Source: Arctopsyche grandis (taxonomy: Eukaryota; Arthropoda; Insecta; Trichoptera; Hydropsychidae). From it: a stretch of DNA of 64,000 bases. The notes under the pieces were generated by a model. The model saw only the letters and a program-made list of their open reading frames with translations, did no database searches and was not told where the DNA came from. Position numbers and translations under genes: made by a program. Shown piece after piece: positions 21,111 to 32,940 of this stretch (its first letter is position 1; the number at the start of each line of letters is the position of its first letter). The DNA is taken from the NCBI RefSeq assembly GCF_051622035.1, contig NC_135356.1, forward strand, positions 496,001 to 560,000. The letters run 5' to 3'.

Positions 21111-22298
21111 TATGAGGTTGAAAATTATAGACCTATTGCTATTATCTCGGCTATTCCCAAAATTTTTGACATCATCCTTCACCGTTTGATTCTTGCGCAG
21201 TTTAAAAGATTATTGTGTGATGAGCAACATGGTTTTACACCCTGTCGTTCCACTACCACTAATCTCGCCTGCTTCACACATTTGATCATGTCTAAAGTTG
21301 ACGTTGGTCAGCAAGTTGATGTAGCCTACTTTGACTTTCGTAAAGCCTTTGATCAAGTCAATAATGACGCTCTTTTGATCAGGTTAGCTGAAGTGGGTTT
21401 TTCAACGCGTCTTCTTAAACTCTTTGCTTCTTATCTTAGTGATAGGAAGCAATTTGTTAGATATGGTCTTTATGAATCTCCTTCATTTTTTACTCGATCT
21501 GGTGTTACTCAGGGGTCCACTTTAGGCCCATTACTATTTACAATTCTTATTAATAACCTCCCTAGAGTTTTATGTAATGCATCATGTCTCTTGTTTGCTG
21601 ACGACGTTAAATTATTTTTTGCTGTCAAGGATGAGAGGCAAGCCTCTCTCCTTCAAGCTGATATTAACGCTGTCTTGGAGTTCAGTTCTAGTTTAGGCCT
21701 TGAACTTAATTTAAACAAATGTGCAATTATGAGCTATGGACGTGCACATTCACTCTATTGTCACGGATATTCCATTAGATCCGTCTTGTTGAAGCGTGTG
21801 GAATCTATTGTCGATTTGGGTATCACTTTTGATCCTCAGCTCACCTTTCACAACCATATCAAAAAAGTCGCTGACGTTTCCTTTCGTCGACTTGGATTTG
21901 TTTTGAGATATGCAAGATTATTCTCCAATCCTTTGTCTTCTCGCTTGCTTTTCAGTTCGCTTGGGTATAATTCCCTTGAACTTCGGAGAAACTTCTCATT
22001 AATTCGTTTCGTTCTCCTGCTCTTACGTGGTAATACGTCATGCCCGTTGTTGCTGGAGCAGTTGGGGCTTTATGTCCCTATTCACTATGTGCGTGGTAGA
22101 CATCATCATTTGCTGGCTGTACCTCCTGCCCGCACAGTCCTTTTTCGAATGGCTCCTATTCCAAGAGCTATCCGACTTCTTAATGAAATCGTTGCTGCCG
22201 AGACTGAATGTGATATTTTCCACCTTAGTGAGCGTAAATTGTCGGAAATTACTCTAACCCATTTATCTGGTAGTCTGCGCTCATCATTGTTTTCATGA
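21111..22298 (+). CDS. 5'-truncated LINE reverse transcriptase with internal deletion
   Basis: The frame opens out of the (TA)n tract and stays open for about 395 codons. RT motifs in order: VENYRPIAIISAIPKIFD, FDFRKAFDQVNN, GVTQGSTLGPLLFTILINN, the catalytic LLFADDVKLF, and GLELNLNKCAIM. The region after the RT passes directly from LSSRLLFSSL to GYNSLELRRNFSLIRF. In related Jockey/CR1-superfamily proteins about 40-50 residues normally lie between these two blocks, so an in-frame deletion is likely. The ORF1 and endonuclease parts are missing. It is a dead-on-arrival copy despite the open frame. A copy of its 3' end is at 54967-55565 and a short one at 49912-49972. Confidence 0.85.
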   Translation, partial: YEVENYRPIAIISAIPKIFDIILHRLILAQFKRLLCDEQHGFTPCRSTTTNLACFTHLIMSKVDVGQQVDVAYFDFRKAFDQVNNDALLIRLAEVGFSTRLLKLFASYLSDRKQFVRYGLYESPSFFTRSGVTQGSTLGPLLFTILINNLPRVLCNASCLLFADDVKLFFAVKDERQASLLQADINAVLEFSSSLGLELNLNKCAIMSYGRAHSLYCHGYSIRSVLLKRVESIVDLGITFDPQLTFHNHIKKVADVSFRRLGFVLRYARLFSNPLSSRLLFSSLGYNSLELRRNFSLIRFVLLLLRGNTSCPLLLEQLGLYVPIHYVRGRHHHLLAVPPARTVLFRMAPIPRAIRLLNEIVAAETECDIFHLSERKLSEITLTHLSGSLRSSLFS

Positions 22299-22626
22299 TT
22301 GATTGTGATTTATGAGTGAAATTTTGATTAACTCTCTTCCATTTGGGCCTTACAGGGATGTTTTGTATTTGTAGTTGTTTCTTACATATTTATTGAAACT
22401 GGCTGTAGGTGCAAGGCATTCCTTATGCTATATTTTATTCGATATTTTTACTTTATCTGTTATTATAAATGCTATTTTTTATGTATGTATGGATGTATTT
22501 ATGTTTATGTTTAATTGTTATTTTGTTTTTTTTCTTTTTTGTGTTATATTTTTTGACCATTGTGGCGCTTTAGGAATTCCTGTTATGCCACAATGGTCTG
22601 TTTAAAATAAATAAATAAATAAATAA
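22299..22626 (+). repeat. LINE 3' UTR and AAATA tail
   Basis: The segment ends GCCACAATGGTCTGTTTAAA followed by (AAATA)n. The same end is found reversed at 54967 and in short form at 49912, which defines the 3' terminus of the family. Confidence 0.85.
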
Positions 22627-23149
<523 letters not shown>

Positions 23150-24673
23150 CGTTTCGAAGACCCCACTAACTTGTATGGTGACAGATGAATTAAAATGTTG
23201 CTGTACTGGCTGTAAAGTGTTACAGCGCCGCGCTGAACGCTGCGCAGCCCGGAGTTTCGGAACGAGAAAGAGAAAGAGCTATTTGCAACTGCAGATAGCT
23301 CTTTCTCTTTCACTCACTCCTCCGTTTTGGGCTGGACAGTCGGCAGCCTTCGCCTGTTAAACGACATTCATCTGTCAGTTTGTTTAAGATTTCGCGCGCT
23401 TGATCTTACGTCATTTGATTAGTTGAATCGCACGATCACAGCTTTATTCGTTTTCGTTACTCTTAATTGGTTGCGTACGAGCCCTCATCAAATCTTCGGT
23501 GAGTCGTTTTCATTTTGATAACAGCAAACTTTTTTCAAATCTGTTTAACTTTTTCTCGTAATTTTTATTTAAATATATTAAGATTTTTTTTCTTTTAAAA
23601 ATGGAAGAACAAAAGAATTCAGTAAAATATTTACAAAATTTGCACTTTTCGCGACTAGAACTTACCGAAAAAGTCGCTATAAAAGCATTAGGCTGCCTCA
23701 CGCCCAATTTAATTATTTCACAGCCTGCAACTAGTAGATCTTTTAGTTACTCGCGAAAATTTAATCCAGACATTTATAAAAAATACAATTGGTTAACGAG
23801 ATGTACAGAAAAAACGCGTTTTTTTGTTATCCGTGTCTTTTGTTTGGAGAAAAACAGAAGTTATTGACTTAAAACATTTAAACGATAAATTTAAAAAACA
23901 CGAGGGAAGTGTCGAACACTTAAAAAATGTGTGTAATCTCACGATTTTGGGAAGCTTGTCGGCGGGAAATAGATAAGCATAACGAAAACGTCAAAAAAAA
24001 ATCGGGATGTTTTATTTAAAATTATTGATTGCGTTAAATTTTGCGGTAAATTTGAAATGCCAATGAGGGGACACGATGAAACAGATAATTCAAAAAATCC
24101 AGGAGTTTTTCTTGGGCTTCTAGAATATTCACAAAATTTCGACGATTCTTTAAAAAAACATTTTCAAACTTCTTCGGTTTTTAAAGGGACATCAAAAACT
24201 ATTAAAAATTAACTTTTAGATTGTATTTTGAACGTGTGTAGGGAACAAATAAGTGCTGAAATAAAAAAAGCAACTTATCTAGCTGTTATGGCAGATGAAA
24301 CAACCGATGTATCGATGCATTGTCAACAGGTTAATGTTTTTCGTTACGAATTAGGGGGTTAAGTTTTTGAAAGGTTTTGGGGTTTTTTTAATCCGCGTCG
24401 CGAAACCAGCAAGAACGAATTTTTTTTAGCAATCTTACTGGAGTACCAGCGTATTTTTCGAAATCTTCATCGCGTTTGGACGCACCCCTTTAATGGGTGG
24501 TGAATTTTGCTAGTTTTTTTTTCAATAATACTTAAATCCACATGTAAGTGGCCGTACGCCAAAAATTGTGCTTATTTTGTCCTGTTATGACATGATAGAA
24601 TAATTATGGTGACATTTTTTAGACATCTTTTCAGTGCAGCCCCGCCACTAAAAATTATCACGAGCCGCCACTG
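23150..24673 (+). pseudogene. hAT (ZMYM1-like) transposase remnant with its 3' terminal repeat
   Basis: ATG at 23601 starts MEEQKNSVKYLQNLHFSRLE, and NWLTRC follows. Through frameshifts it continues LNDKFKKHE, SVEHLKN, then PMRGHDETDNSKNPGVFLGL and LAVMADETTDVSMHCQQVNV. These are signatures of the TTF-type finger and the start of the catalytic region of hAT proteins of the ZMYM1 or 'DUF4371' type. It breaks off near 24365. The right terminus ACGAGCCGCCACTG ends at 24673 and is followed by the 8-bp target duplication GAAGTAAT. A GC-rich promoter-like part at 23160-23400 holds a hairpin (23262-23312, arms AGAAAGAGAAAGAGCTAT). The matching left terminus is at 25537, inverted; see findings. Confidence 0.75.
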
Positions 24674-25344
<671 letters not shown>

Positions 25345-25537
25345 CCGTTACCCTTTTGGATATGGGTGATATTGTAAGTAATATTTACTCTGTCGAAGGC
25401 CCCAATAGTTAAGTCCATCCAACTAATAAAAAAAATATCATTAATAAATAAAATATTAAATGTATTATTAAATATATATCTTAGAATTTTATAGGAGGGG
25501 CTGCAGCCCGGCAGCCCATTAGGACGAGCCGCCACTG
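25345..25537 (-). mobile_element. Left end of the hAT element, inverted
   Basis: On the minus strand it starts CAGTGGCGGCTCGTCC at 25537, the partner of the right terminus at 24673. It is flanked by ATTACTTC (25538-25545), the complement of GAAGTAAT. The other end runs into the (TA)n tract. Confidence 0.75.
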
Positions 25538-26032
25538 ATTACTTCCCACATTGCGATCGCGTAAACGACAATCTTTGCCACGAAAATCGGGAATACGAAT
25601 TAAGGTTTGTTCATACCTATCCAGCACGACCCGAATCCTGCAAGTACGGACAGTATTCTTTAGTACATTATATATGGACGCGCATGAATGCGTAGATGCG
25701 CATGCGCGAATGGAGTATGAATACGTCCATATAATGTACCAAAGAATACTATCCGCACTTGCAGGACACCTGCAGGATACGTATGAACAGACCTTTATCT
25801 GGCACCCAGGTTCTCGTTAGTATAATAGTTCGCATGGATAAATCTCGATTGATGGAATTTTCGGGTTCCAGATGTTCCGTGAACGATGTATGTATCAGTG
25901 ATGTATGCGGAATAGTCACCGAATTGACACAAAGTACTTATTGCCAATACAACGTTACCAGCAGCGAAAACTCCGGGTGATTTAGTTATTTCAAGCAAAA
26001 TTTTTGTAAAAAAAAGTAAAAGCAAATGGAAC
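25538..26032 (-). repeat. Left arm of the inverted duplication, outer segment
   Basis: It is the reverse complement of about 35455-35925, with scattered changes. It includes an internal foldback (about 25605-25800) with arms containing GTATTCTTTAGTACATTATA. An open frame of about 60 codons (GDYSAYITDTYIVHG) is kept in both arms, but a diverged copy at 38.4 kb shows that it belongs to a repeat. Confidence 0.85.
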
Positions 26033-26477
26033 GTGTGATGATTTGTATTCGCGCTGTCGCATAGTAAGACCATATCACAAAAATCTTGTGATTTTGTTAT
26101 TTAAAATATTGGATTAAACTATAGTTCGAGTGTGTTACAAGTTGTAACTTGCAACAGCAATCCATACGAAGTACGATGTCTTGTTTCGTATTTTTACTTA
26201 CCTCTTTGATTACCTCGCAAACGATTTGGTCGTGTGACGAAGTTTGGGTTCTTATCCGGTCGTTTTCAAACTTTGCCATTTTTAAGGAATATACATACTT
26301 TTTTCGACTGGTTTCTGTCGGCCGCCTGTGTGCGTTGCACACATTTGTAAATATAGTAAGCGCGGTCCTGTCTGCTTGGAATTCACGCTACGCCATAGAT
26401 GACTGTCATGTTATACTATTATATATGCGCTATGCGCTACACCATTGACAGGGATATCTTCTTCTTCTTCTTTCTAA
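26033..26477. other. Inserted single-copy stretch with a possible first exon
   Basis: This lies in the 2.9-kb insertion in the left arm. On the minus strand ATG at 26279 opens 26 codons (MAKFENDRIRTQTSSHDQIV, continuing to CEVIKE), ending at a strong GAG|GTAAGT donor at 26202. Upstream is moderately GC-rich. No second exon was found, so this may be a captured gene start or chance. Confidence 0.3.
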
Positions 26478-26635
26478 TCTATAATTTGGAAAGAGACTTT
26501 GTATGTATGTAAGTATCCTTGGTCGTCGTCGTCGTCGTCCGTAGATCGGTGACGTCATCGAACACGTGATTCGATTTTTTTTTTTCGATCCATGGGCGCC
26601 GATTTGTTTTTTTCGATTCAATGGATTCAAGGCGA

Positions 26636-27060
26636 GTAGCTTCATGGGGCCCCGCCAGGGGCGCCACAAGGGGCGCAGCCCCGTGGGCCCCCGAAGGGGG
26701 CCCGGGGGGGCGAAGCCTCATGGGGCGCAGCCCCATGAGGCCCAAAAGGGGGCGCAGCTTTATGGGGCACAGCCTTATCGGACGCAGCCTTATGGGGCGC
26801 AGCCCCATGGGCCCCCAAAGGGGGCGCAGCTTTCATGGGGCGCAGCCTTATGGGGCGCTGCCTTATGGGGCGCAGCCTTATGGGGCGCTGCCTTATGGGG
26901 CGCCGCCCCATGGGGCCCCAAAAGGAGCGCAGGGGGGCGCAGCCCCATGGGGACCCATAGGGGGCGCAACCCCATGGGGCCCCGAAGGGGGCGCAGGAGG
27001 GCGCAGCCTCATGGGGCGAAGCCCCATGGGGCGCAGCCTTTTGGGGCGAAGCCCTTAACG
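26636..27060 (+). repeat. GC-rich short-period array, 15-bp type
   Basis: Units such as CCTTATGGGGCGCAG repeat with variants (GGGGCCCC and GGGGCGAAGCC forms). Gly-Ala-Pro-rich frames on both strands result from the 15-bp period and are not genes. Confidence 0.9.
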
Positions 27061-28650
27061 GCAACTGATCATGGGGGCGAAGCCCAAGACGGCAAATTAT
27101 CATGGGAGCGCGGAGGGGCGAAGCCCTAAAAGGCATAAACTAAGGGGGGCGAAGCCCTAGACGGCAATTAATCACGGGGGCGTGGAGGGGCGAAGCCCTA
27201 AAAGGCAACTGATCATGGGGGCGAAGCCTTAGACGGAATTTAATCATGGGGGCGCGGAGGGGCGAAGCCCTAAAAGGCATTAACTAAGGGGGGCGAAGCC
27301 CTAAACGGCATTTAATCATGGGGACGTGGAGGGGCGAAGCCCTAAAAGGCAACTGATTATGGGGGCGAAGCCCTAGACGGCAATTAACCATGGGGACGTG
27401 GAGGGGCGAAGCCCTTATCGGCAACTGATCATGGGGGCGAAGCCCTAAACGGCATTTAATAATGGGGGCGCGGAGGGGCGAAGCCCCAAAAGGCATTTAC
27501 TAAGGGGGCGAAGCCCTAGACGGCAATTAACCATGGGGACGTGGAGGGGCGAAGCCCCAAAAGGCATTAACTAAGGGGGGCGAAGCCCTAAACGGCATTT
27601 AATCATAGGGGCGCGGAGGGGCGAAGCCCTAATAGGCATTTACTAAGGGAGGCGAAGCCCTAGACGGCAATTAACCATGGGGACGTGGAGGGGCGAAGCC
27701 CTTATCGGCAACTGATCATGGGGGCGAAGCCCTAGACGGCATTTAATCATGGGGGCGCGGAGGGGAGAAGCCCTAGACGGCATTTAATCATGGGGGCGCG
27801 GAGGGGCGAAGCCCTAAAAGGCATAAACTAAGGGGGGCGAAGCCCTAGACGGCAATTAATCACGGGGGCGTGGAGGGGCGAAGCCCTAAAAGGCAACTGA
27901 TCATGGGGGCGAAGCCTTAGACGGAATTTAATCATGGGGGCGCGGAGGGGCGAAGCCCTAAAAGGCATTAACTAAGGGGGGCGAAGCCCTAAACGGCATT
28001 TAATCATGGGGACGTGGAGGGGCGAAGCCCTAAAAGGCAACTGATTATGGGGGCGAAGCCCTAGACGGCAATTAACCATGGGGACGTGGAGGGGCGAAGC
28101 CCTTATCGGCAACTGATCATGGGGGCGAAGCCCTAAACGGCATTTAATAATGGGGGCGCGGAGGGGCGAAGCCCCAAAAGGCATTTACTAAGGGGGCGAA
28201 GCCCTAGACGGCAATTAACCATGGGGACGTGGAGGGGCGAAGCCCCAAAAGGCATTAACTAAGGGGGGCGAAGCCCTAAACGGCATTTAATCATAGGGGC
28301 GCGGAGGGGCGAAGCCCTAATAGGCATTTACTAAGGGAGGCGAAGCCCTAGACGGCAATTAACCATGGGGACGTGGAGGGGCGAAGCCCTTATCGGCAAC
28401 TGATCATGGGGGCGAAGCCCTAGACGGCATTTAATCATGGGGGCGCGGAGGGGAGAAGCCCTAGACGGCATTTAATCATGGGGGCGCGGAGGGGCGAAGC
28501 CCTAATAGGCATTTACTAAGGGGGCGAAGCCCTAGACGGCATTTAATCATGGGGGCGCGGAGGGGCGAAGCCCTAAAAGGCAACTGATCATGGGGGCGAA
28601 GCCCTAAACGCCAATTGCTCATGGGGGCGTGGAGGGGCGAAGCCCTAGAA
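27060..28650 (+). repeat. GC-rich array of GGGGCGAAGCCC units with 688-bp higher-order repeat
   Basis: Alternating monomers of about 31 and 41 bp, each with the palindrome GGGGCGAAGCCC, are joined by AT-rich linkers such as GGCAATTAACCATG and GGCATTTAATCATG. The block starting 27131 recurs exactly 688 bp later at 27819, and the frames 27284-27496 and 27972-28184 are identical. The array contrasts sharply with the AT-rich surroundings. Confidence 0.93.
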
Positions 28651-29120
28651 GGCAAAAAAAAAATTTTGATTTTTTTAAAAAAAAATTTTTGATTTTTTTT
28701 TTGATTTTTTTTGATTTTTTTTTATTTTTTTTAATTTTTTTTTTTTAATTTTTTTTTTGATTTTTTTGATTAAATGTTTGCTATTAGCTTAGTCATGTTT
28801 AAGCGGTTTATATTATAAACACTGAGCGAAGCCGGGTAATACAGCTAGTAGACCTATAAACTGGGACCTGTCCCGGTCTACCGGGACCTATGGTATGGTA
28901 TGATTCATGATGCGCATATGAAATCTCATATTGTGAAATGTTTGAGATCATAAATGTAAAATGTTTCAAATAATTTGCTCAAAAATCATTTTGGTATTTA
29001 CAATTGTGCTTCAATAAAAAGCTTTAATCAATAGCTTGCAATAATAATTTTTAATTCTTTTAGCTTTAATGGATAACAAAGAGAAAAAAGAGTCAGGAAA
29101 TGATATCTGCTGTATGTGGG

Positions 29121-29348
29121 AAAATTAAAAATAAGTTGGTCGGCAGTAAGATTCCCATTAGATATTTGAAATAATTTTTTTTTTTTTTTTTTGGTGCCAT
29201 CTTATCGATTCCCGATAAATCATCACCAGCGATATCGTAGCTCTTCAGATCATGTACGGGCACTACGGAATCATCACTCCGTCCCCAAAATTGTGAAAAA
29301 TTAAAAATAAGTTGGTCGGCAGTAAGATTCCCATTAGATATTTGAAAT
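29121..29348 (-). mobile_element. Small poly(A) retroinsertion with 52-bp flanking direct repeats
   Basis: The 52-bp sequence 29121-29172 recurs at 29297-29348. Between them lies a T run (29175-29192, a poly(A) tail on the minus strand) and about 100 bp starting GGTGCCATCTTATCGATTCC. The right arm has only one copy of the 52-mer and no insert. This fits retroposition of a short RNA on the minus strand. I could not identify the RNA. Confidence 0.7.
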
Positions 29349-29775
29349 TAATGAATGAACGTTTGAAAACGCCTTCACCGGGAGAATTTTTCAATTGAGT
29401 GGTCCCGGTCTAGTAAAAAGTAAAGCTATGCCATAGAACATTCAACAATGTAGAACCCACAACAAGATTCATTTGGGGAAAACCGAACCCAAAAGAGAAA
29501 GATTTGGGGAAAATGCTTCTCAAATCAGTCTACATGCAGTCACTGTTTATATGAACTGGAATAATAAATATTATTATTATTAGTAATACCGTCATTTCAT
29601 TTCGTTCTTTTTTAAAAAAAGGTCATTTATGATAAAATATGAAAATATACAAATATATTGAAAAATATAGATTTCAATGTAGGATATCTAGCAATTATAC
29701 ATTCGTTATTGCATTTTGACATACTAGATACGTAGATATTTTTAATTTTTGATGAAACACTTGATGATGGGGTTT

Positions 29776-30142
29776 GGTGCATCCGCTCTAAAATCGCCAG
29801 ATTAACAGAACGGCAGCTTTAAACGTAATTCTCGTTTTCTCGAATGATAGATTGCACATCAAATGAAGAGTAACCTTTCGATGTGCACAGATGCAATTAT
29901 TAAAATTGAGTTGGATCTTTCTGGCGAGTTTAATAAGGCAAGATTCGGAACTTATCGAATCTTGCCTTATTAAACTCGCCTGAAAGATCCAACTCAATTT
30001 TAATAATTGCATCTGTGCACATCGAAAGGTTACCCGTCATCTGATGTGCAATCTATCATTCCAGAAGACGAGAATTGCATTTAAAGCAGCCGTCCGTTAA
30101 TCTGTCGTTCAATTTGTCTGGCGATTTTAGAGCGGATGCACC
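29776..30142. mobile_element. Foldback MITE, left-arm copy
   Basis: It has 367 bp with nearly full-length inverted arms. The terminal repeats read GGTGCATCCGCTCTAAAATC, and the centre pairs AATAAGGCAAGATTCG with its complement. The matching copy is 34425-34791. Confidence 0.88.
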
Positions 30143-30544
30143 GCATCCTTGGTGATGATGTATGGTCCGCACCAAATGTAATATCAAGTTGCGGATATTA
30201 CGTCACTGATGTACATATGTTTGTACAAGCCTACATACAATGTTTGAAGATAGTAGATAATAATAATAGTATAATATAACTATGTCCGATTTTTCATTAT
30301 AAATTATGCTTGGAATTTTTATAAATGAAACAATATACAAAATAAAAGTTTTGGAAAACCGACTTGGATCAATTTTCGTGGATTATTTTAACATATTGTC
30401 AACAAATTCGTATTGTTTTTCTTCGACATGTTTTAATTGTTGATTTATCTTCTAGTCCGTCCAACGAACCAACCAGTACCACTGCTGCATTTTAAAATGG
30501 AGATGTAGCATTTATAAAGATCTGTCGGACGCCAGATTCGATTT

Positions 30545-30934
30545 TCAGGATATGTATCGCAGTGACCTGGTGAGATCATTGTTTGTTGTACTATATGTCG
30601 TAGAACCTCGTTTTTGTTAAGCTGAACTTTGTTAATTTGTTTTTATTGAACTGGTTAGCGAATTTATACATATGGCAGCCCCCCCCCCCCCCCCCAGGTA
30701 CTGGCCGTAAAGCAAGGCGCTAAGGCGAGGTATATTCGCTAGTATTAACGATCTGCGGTATTTGATACATCTATAAAATACCGGCGCACCATTGTTTTCG
30801 GCTTTTTCATAATAACATTATTATATCGTATACGATTTGCAAAGGCGATTCTTGAATCAATATCGAGGGTCAAAGAATCTTCCGTTCCATAGTTATTGTT
30901 GTAAATTGTGTTGTGTTGTGTTGTCCAAGTAGCA
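30545..30934. other. Upstream region of the ZAD zinc-finger gene
   Basis: It contains a C run near 30679-30694 and no gene. The promoter must lie here, between the end of the left arm and the ATG, but I could not place a core element. Confidence 0.5.
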
Positions 30935-32800
30935 ATGGAGTGCAGACTTTGTCTCTGCTCTGCAGGCTCCTTCGTCTCCATCTATGACGACCCTCATCCA
31001 CCGGGATTGGCGCAAAGTATTTGGACCTGCTGTCAGCTGCGGGTTAGTTACGTTACAATTGAACCATTGCTATTGTTAATTCGCTAGTCCTCGTAACCGC
31101 CAATACCTTTCTCATTTGCAGGTTCGGAAAGGTGACCATCTGCCAGATATGATATGCCTTTCTTGTGTCAACAATCTGAAATTGCTCGACAGCTTTCGAA
31201 ACGCTTGTTTTCAGAATGACACAACGTCGAGGGTGAAATTAGACAAGTATTTGAAAGTCAAGCCGGAGGAAGTTTGGCTGGATGATTTAATATGGGAAGA
31301 TGAGTTGGATGCTGATTTGCCATCCAACATTTCTCATTCACCAGACGATGGCGAGGTGAGTAAATGTGCCTTAAATCGATTCAAAGTGAAACATTCAGTT
31401 CATCAAAAATATAAATTCACATGTAAAATATCATCTAATCACACTATAAAAATGTTACACATGTTATATCGAATAACGTTTGGTTTATTTTTTAGACCCA
31501 TGGAAGAAAAATTACTTCGAGAGATAATATGGCAGCAATAATAAACACCAGTAGACACATCTTAGCGGAAGAATTACCATTTCCAAAAGCTTTAGAAAAG
31601 ATGAGCTCGACACATTCTGAAGTGGACCATAAAATAGATTTCCAAGACAAATTGTTTACTCATAAAAACAATCTTGTGACACAGAAAAACTCGGATACTC
31701 GAAGAAAGCTGCATGATTGTGAAATTTGTTCAAAATCATTTACCAGGAAATATAGTCTAAGTTTACACATGAGGGTTCATAGTGGGGAAAAGCCATACAA
31801 ATGTGACCTTTGTTTCAAATCATTCCATTTAAAATCTGAATTCCGTGTACACATGGATGTTCATAGTGGGTCAAAGCGACACAAATGTAGCATTTGTTTA
31901 AAATCTTTCCATAGAAAATCTGCACTCGATACACATATGAGTATTCATACTGGGGTAAAGCCACACAAGTGTGACGTTTGTTTCAAATCATTCCCTTCAA
32001 AAACTGGACTCCATGTACACATGGATATTCACAGTGGGTTAAAGCCACACAAATGTAACATTTGTTTAAAATCATTCCTGAGAAAATCTCAAGTCAATGC
32101 ACATATGAGTGTTCATAGTGGGGTAAAGCCACACAAGTGTGACATTTGTTCAAGGTCATTCCATACAAAACAACAGCTCCATGGACACATGGACTTTCAT
32201 AGTGGGGTAAAATCACACAAATGTGATATTTGTCCAAAATCATTCTTTACAAAATCAGACCTCATTACACACATTGGTACTCATAGTGGGGTAAAGCCAC
32301 ACAAATGTGAAATTTGTTTAAAATCATTCTATAGAAAATGGGACCTCGGTGTACATTTGCGTATTCATACTGGGGTAAAGTCATACAAATGTGACATTTG
32401 TTCAAAATCATTCTGTAGAAAAAAAGGATTAAGTGAACATATGGTTATTCATAGTGGGGTAAAACCATACAAATGTGACATTTGTTCAAAAGCATTCTTT
32501 ACAAAACCAGAGATTAAGTCTCATATGGGTATTCATTTTAGGGTAAAGCCACACAAATGTGATATTTGTTTAAAATCATTCCAAAGAAAATTCGAACTCA
32601 AGGCACATTTGAGAATTCATAGTGCTGTAAAGCCACACAAATGTGACATCTGTTCAAAAGTATTCCGTAGCATAAAACTACTAAGTGCACATATATTTAT
32701 TCATACTGTGATACAGCAATACATATGTAACATTTGTTCCAAAACATATACTTTGAAACGAAATCTTATTGCACATATGAGTATTCATAGCGCGATATAG
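30935..32800 (+). CDS. ZAD domain protein with 13 C2H2 zinc fingers
   Basis: Exons 30935-31042, 31122-31355 and 31496-32800 join in frame (548 codons) with good GT-AG sites at phase 0. Residues 1-70 form a ZAD domain: MECRLC at the start and ICLSCVNNLKLLDSF further on give its two C-x2-C zinc pairs, and it normally mediates dimerisation. An acidic linker follows (WLDDLIWEDELDADLPS). From about residue 180, thirteen C2H2 fingers run head to tail with H-S/T-G-x-K linkers (pattern HKCDICLKSF...H...IH). ZAD fingers are an arthropod family of nuclear DNA-binding proteins. The fingers are very alike, which suggests recent internal duplication. The TAG at 32798 falls in the linker and more finger sequence follows it in frame. 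The gene is the centre of a large inverted duplication. Confidence 0.93.
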
Positions 32801-32940
32801 TCATACAAATGTGACATTTGTATGACTATATCATTGCAAAGAAAATGTGACCTCAGTTCACATTTGCGTATTCATAGTGGGGTAAAGCCACACAAATGTG
32901 ACATTACTTCAAAATTATTCCATTGAATAAAAGGACCAAA
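32801..32940 (+). pseudogene. Decayed zinc-finger repeats after the ZAD gene stop
   Basis: Directly after the stop, in frame, the sequence reads SYKCDICMTISLQRKCDLSS, then HLRIHSGVKPHKCDI. A second stop (TGA near 32925) and a later HTGVKP motif follow. These are one to two more finger units no longer translated in the normal product. Confidence 0.85.

Larger units (their letters stand above)
26478..28848 (+). mobile_element. Helitron-like element carrying a GC-rich tandem array
   Basis: The head A|TCTATAATTTGGAAAGAGAC and the tail GAGCGAAGCCGGGTAATACAGCTAG|T match the ends of several short elements in this window (42.1, 61.4 and 61.7 kb). The 5'-TC, 3'-CTAG and A/T flanks are the terminal marks of Helitrons. 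Tc-type inverted repeats and target duplications are absent. The interior is almost entirely tandem repeats plus a T-rich block (28655-28770). No Rep/helicase is encoded, so it is non-autonomous. Confidence 0.65.
28937..30545 (-). repeat. Left arm of the inverted duplication, inner segment
   Basis: It is the reverse complement of about 34021-35450 with roughly one change every few tens of bases. It is about 176 bp longer because of the retroinsertion at 29121-29348. It contains the foldback MITE 29776-30142. Confidence 0.92.

Noticed and set aside
26566..27136. Gly-Ala-Pro-rich frames on both strands
   Set aside because: They result from 15-bp GC-rich repeats that stay open in several frames at once.
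26636..28650. CRISPR-like array
   Set aside because: Repeats are contiguous monomers with repeated linkers, not unique spacers, and the genome is eukaryotic.
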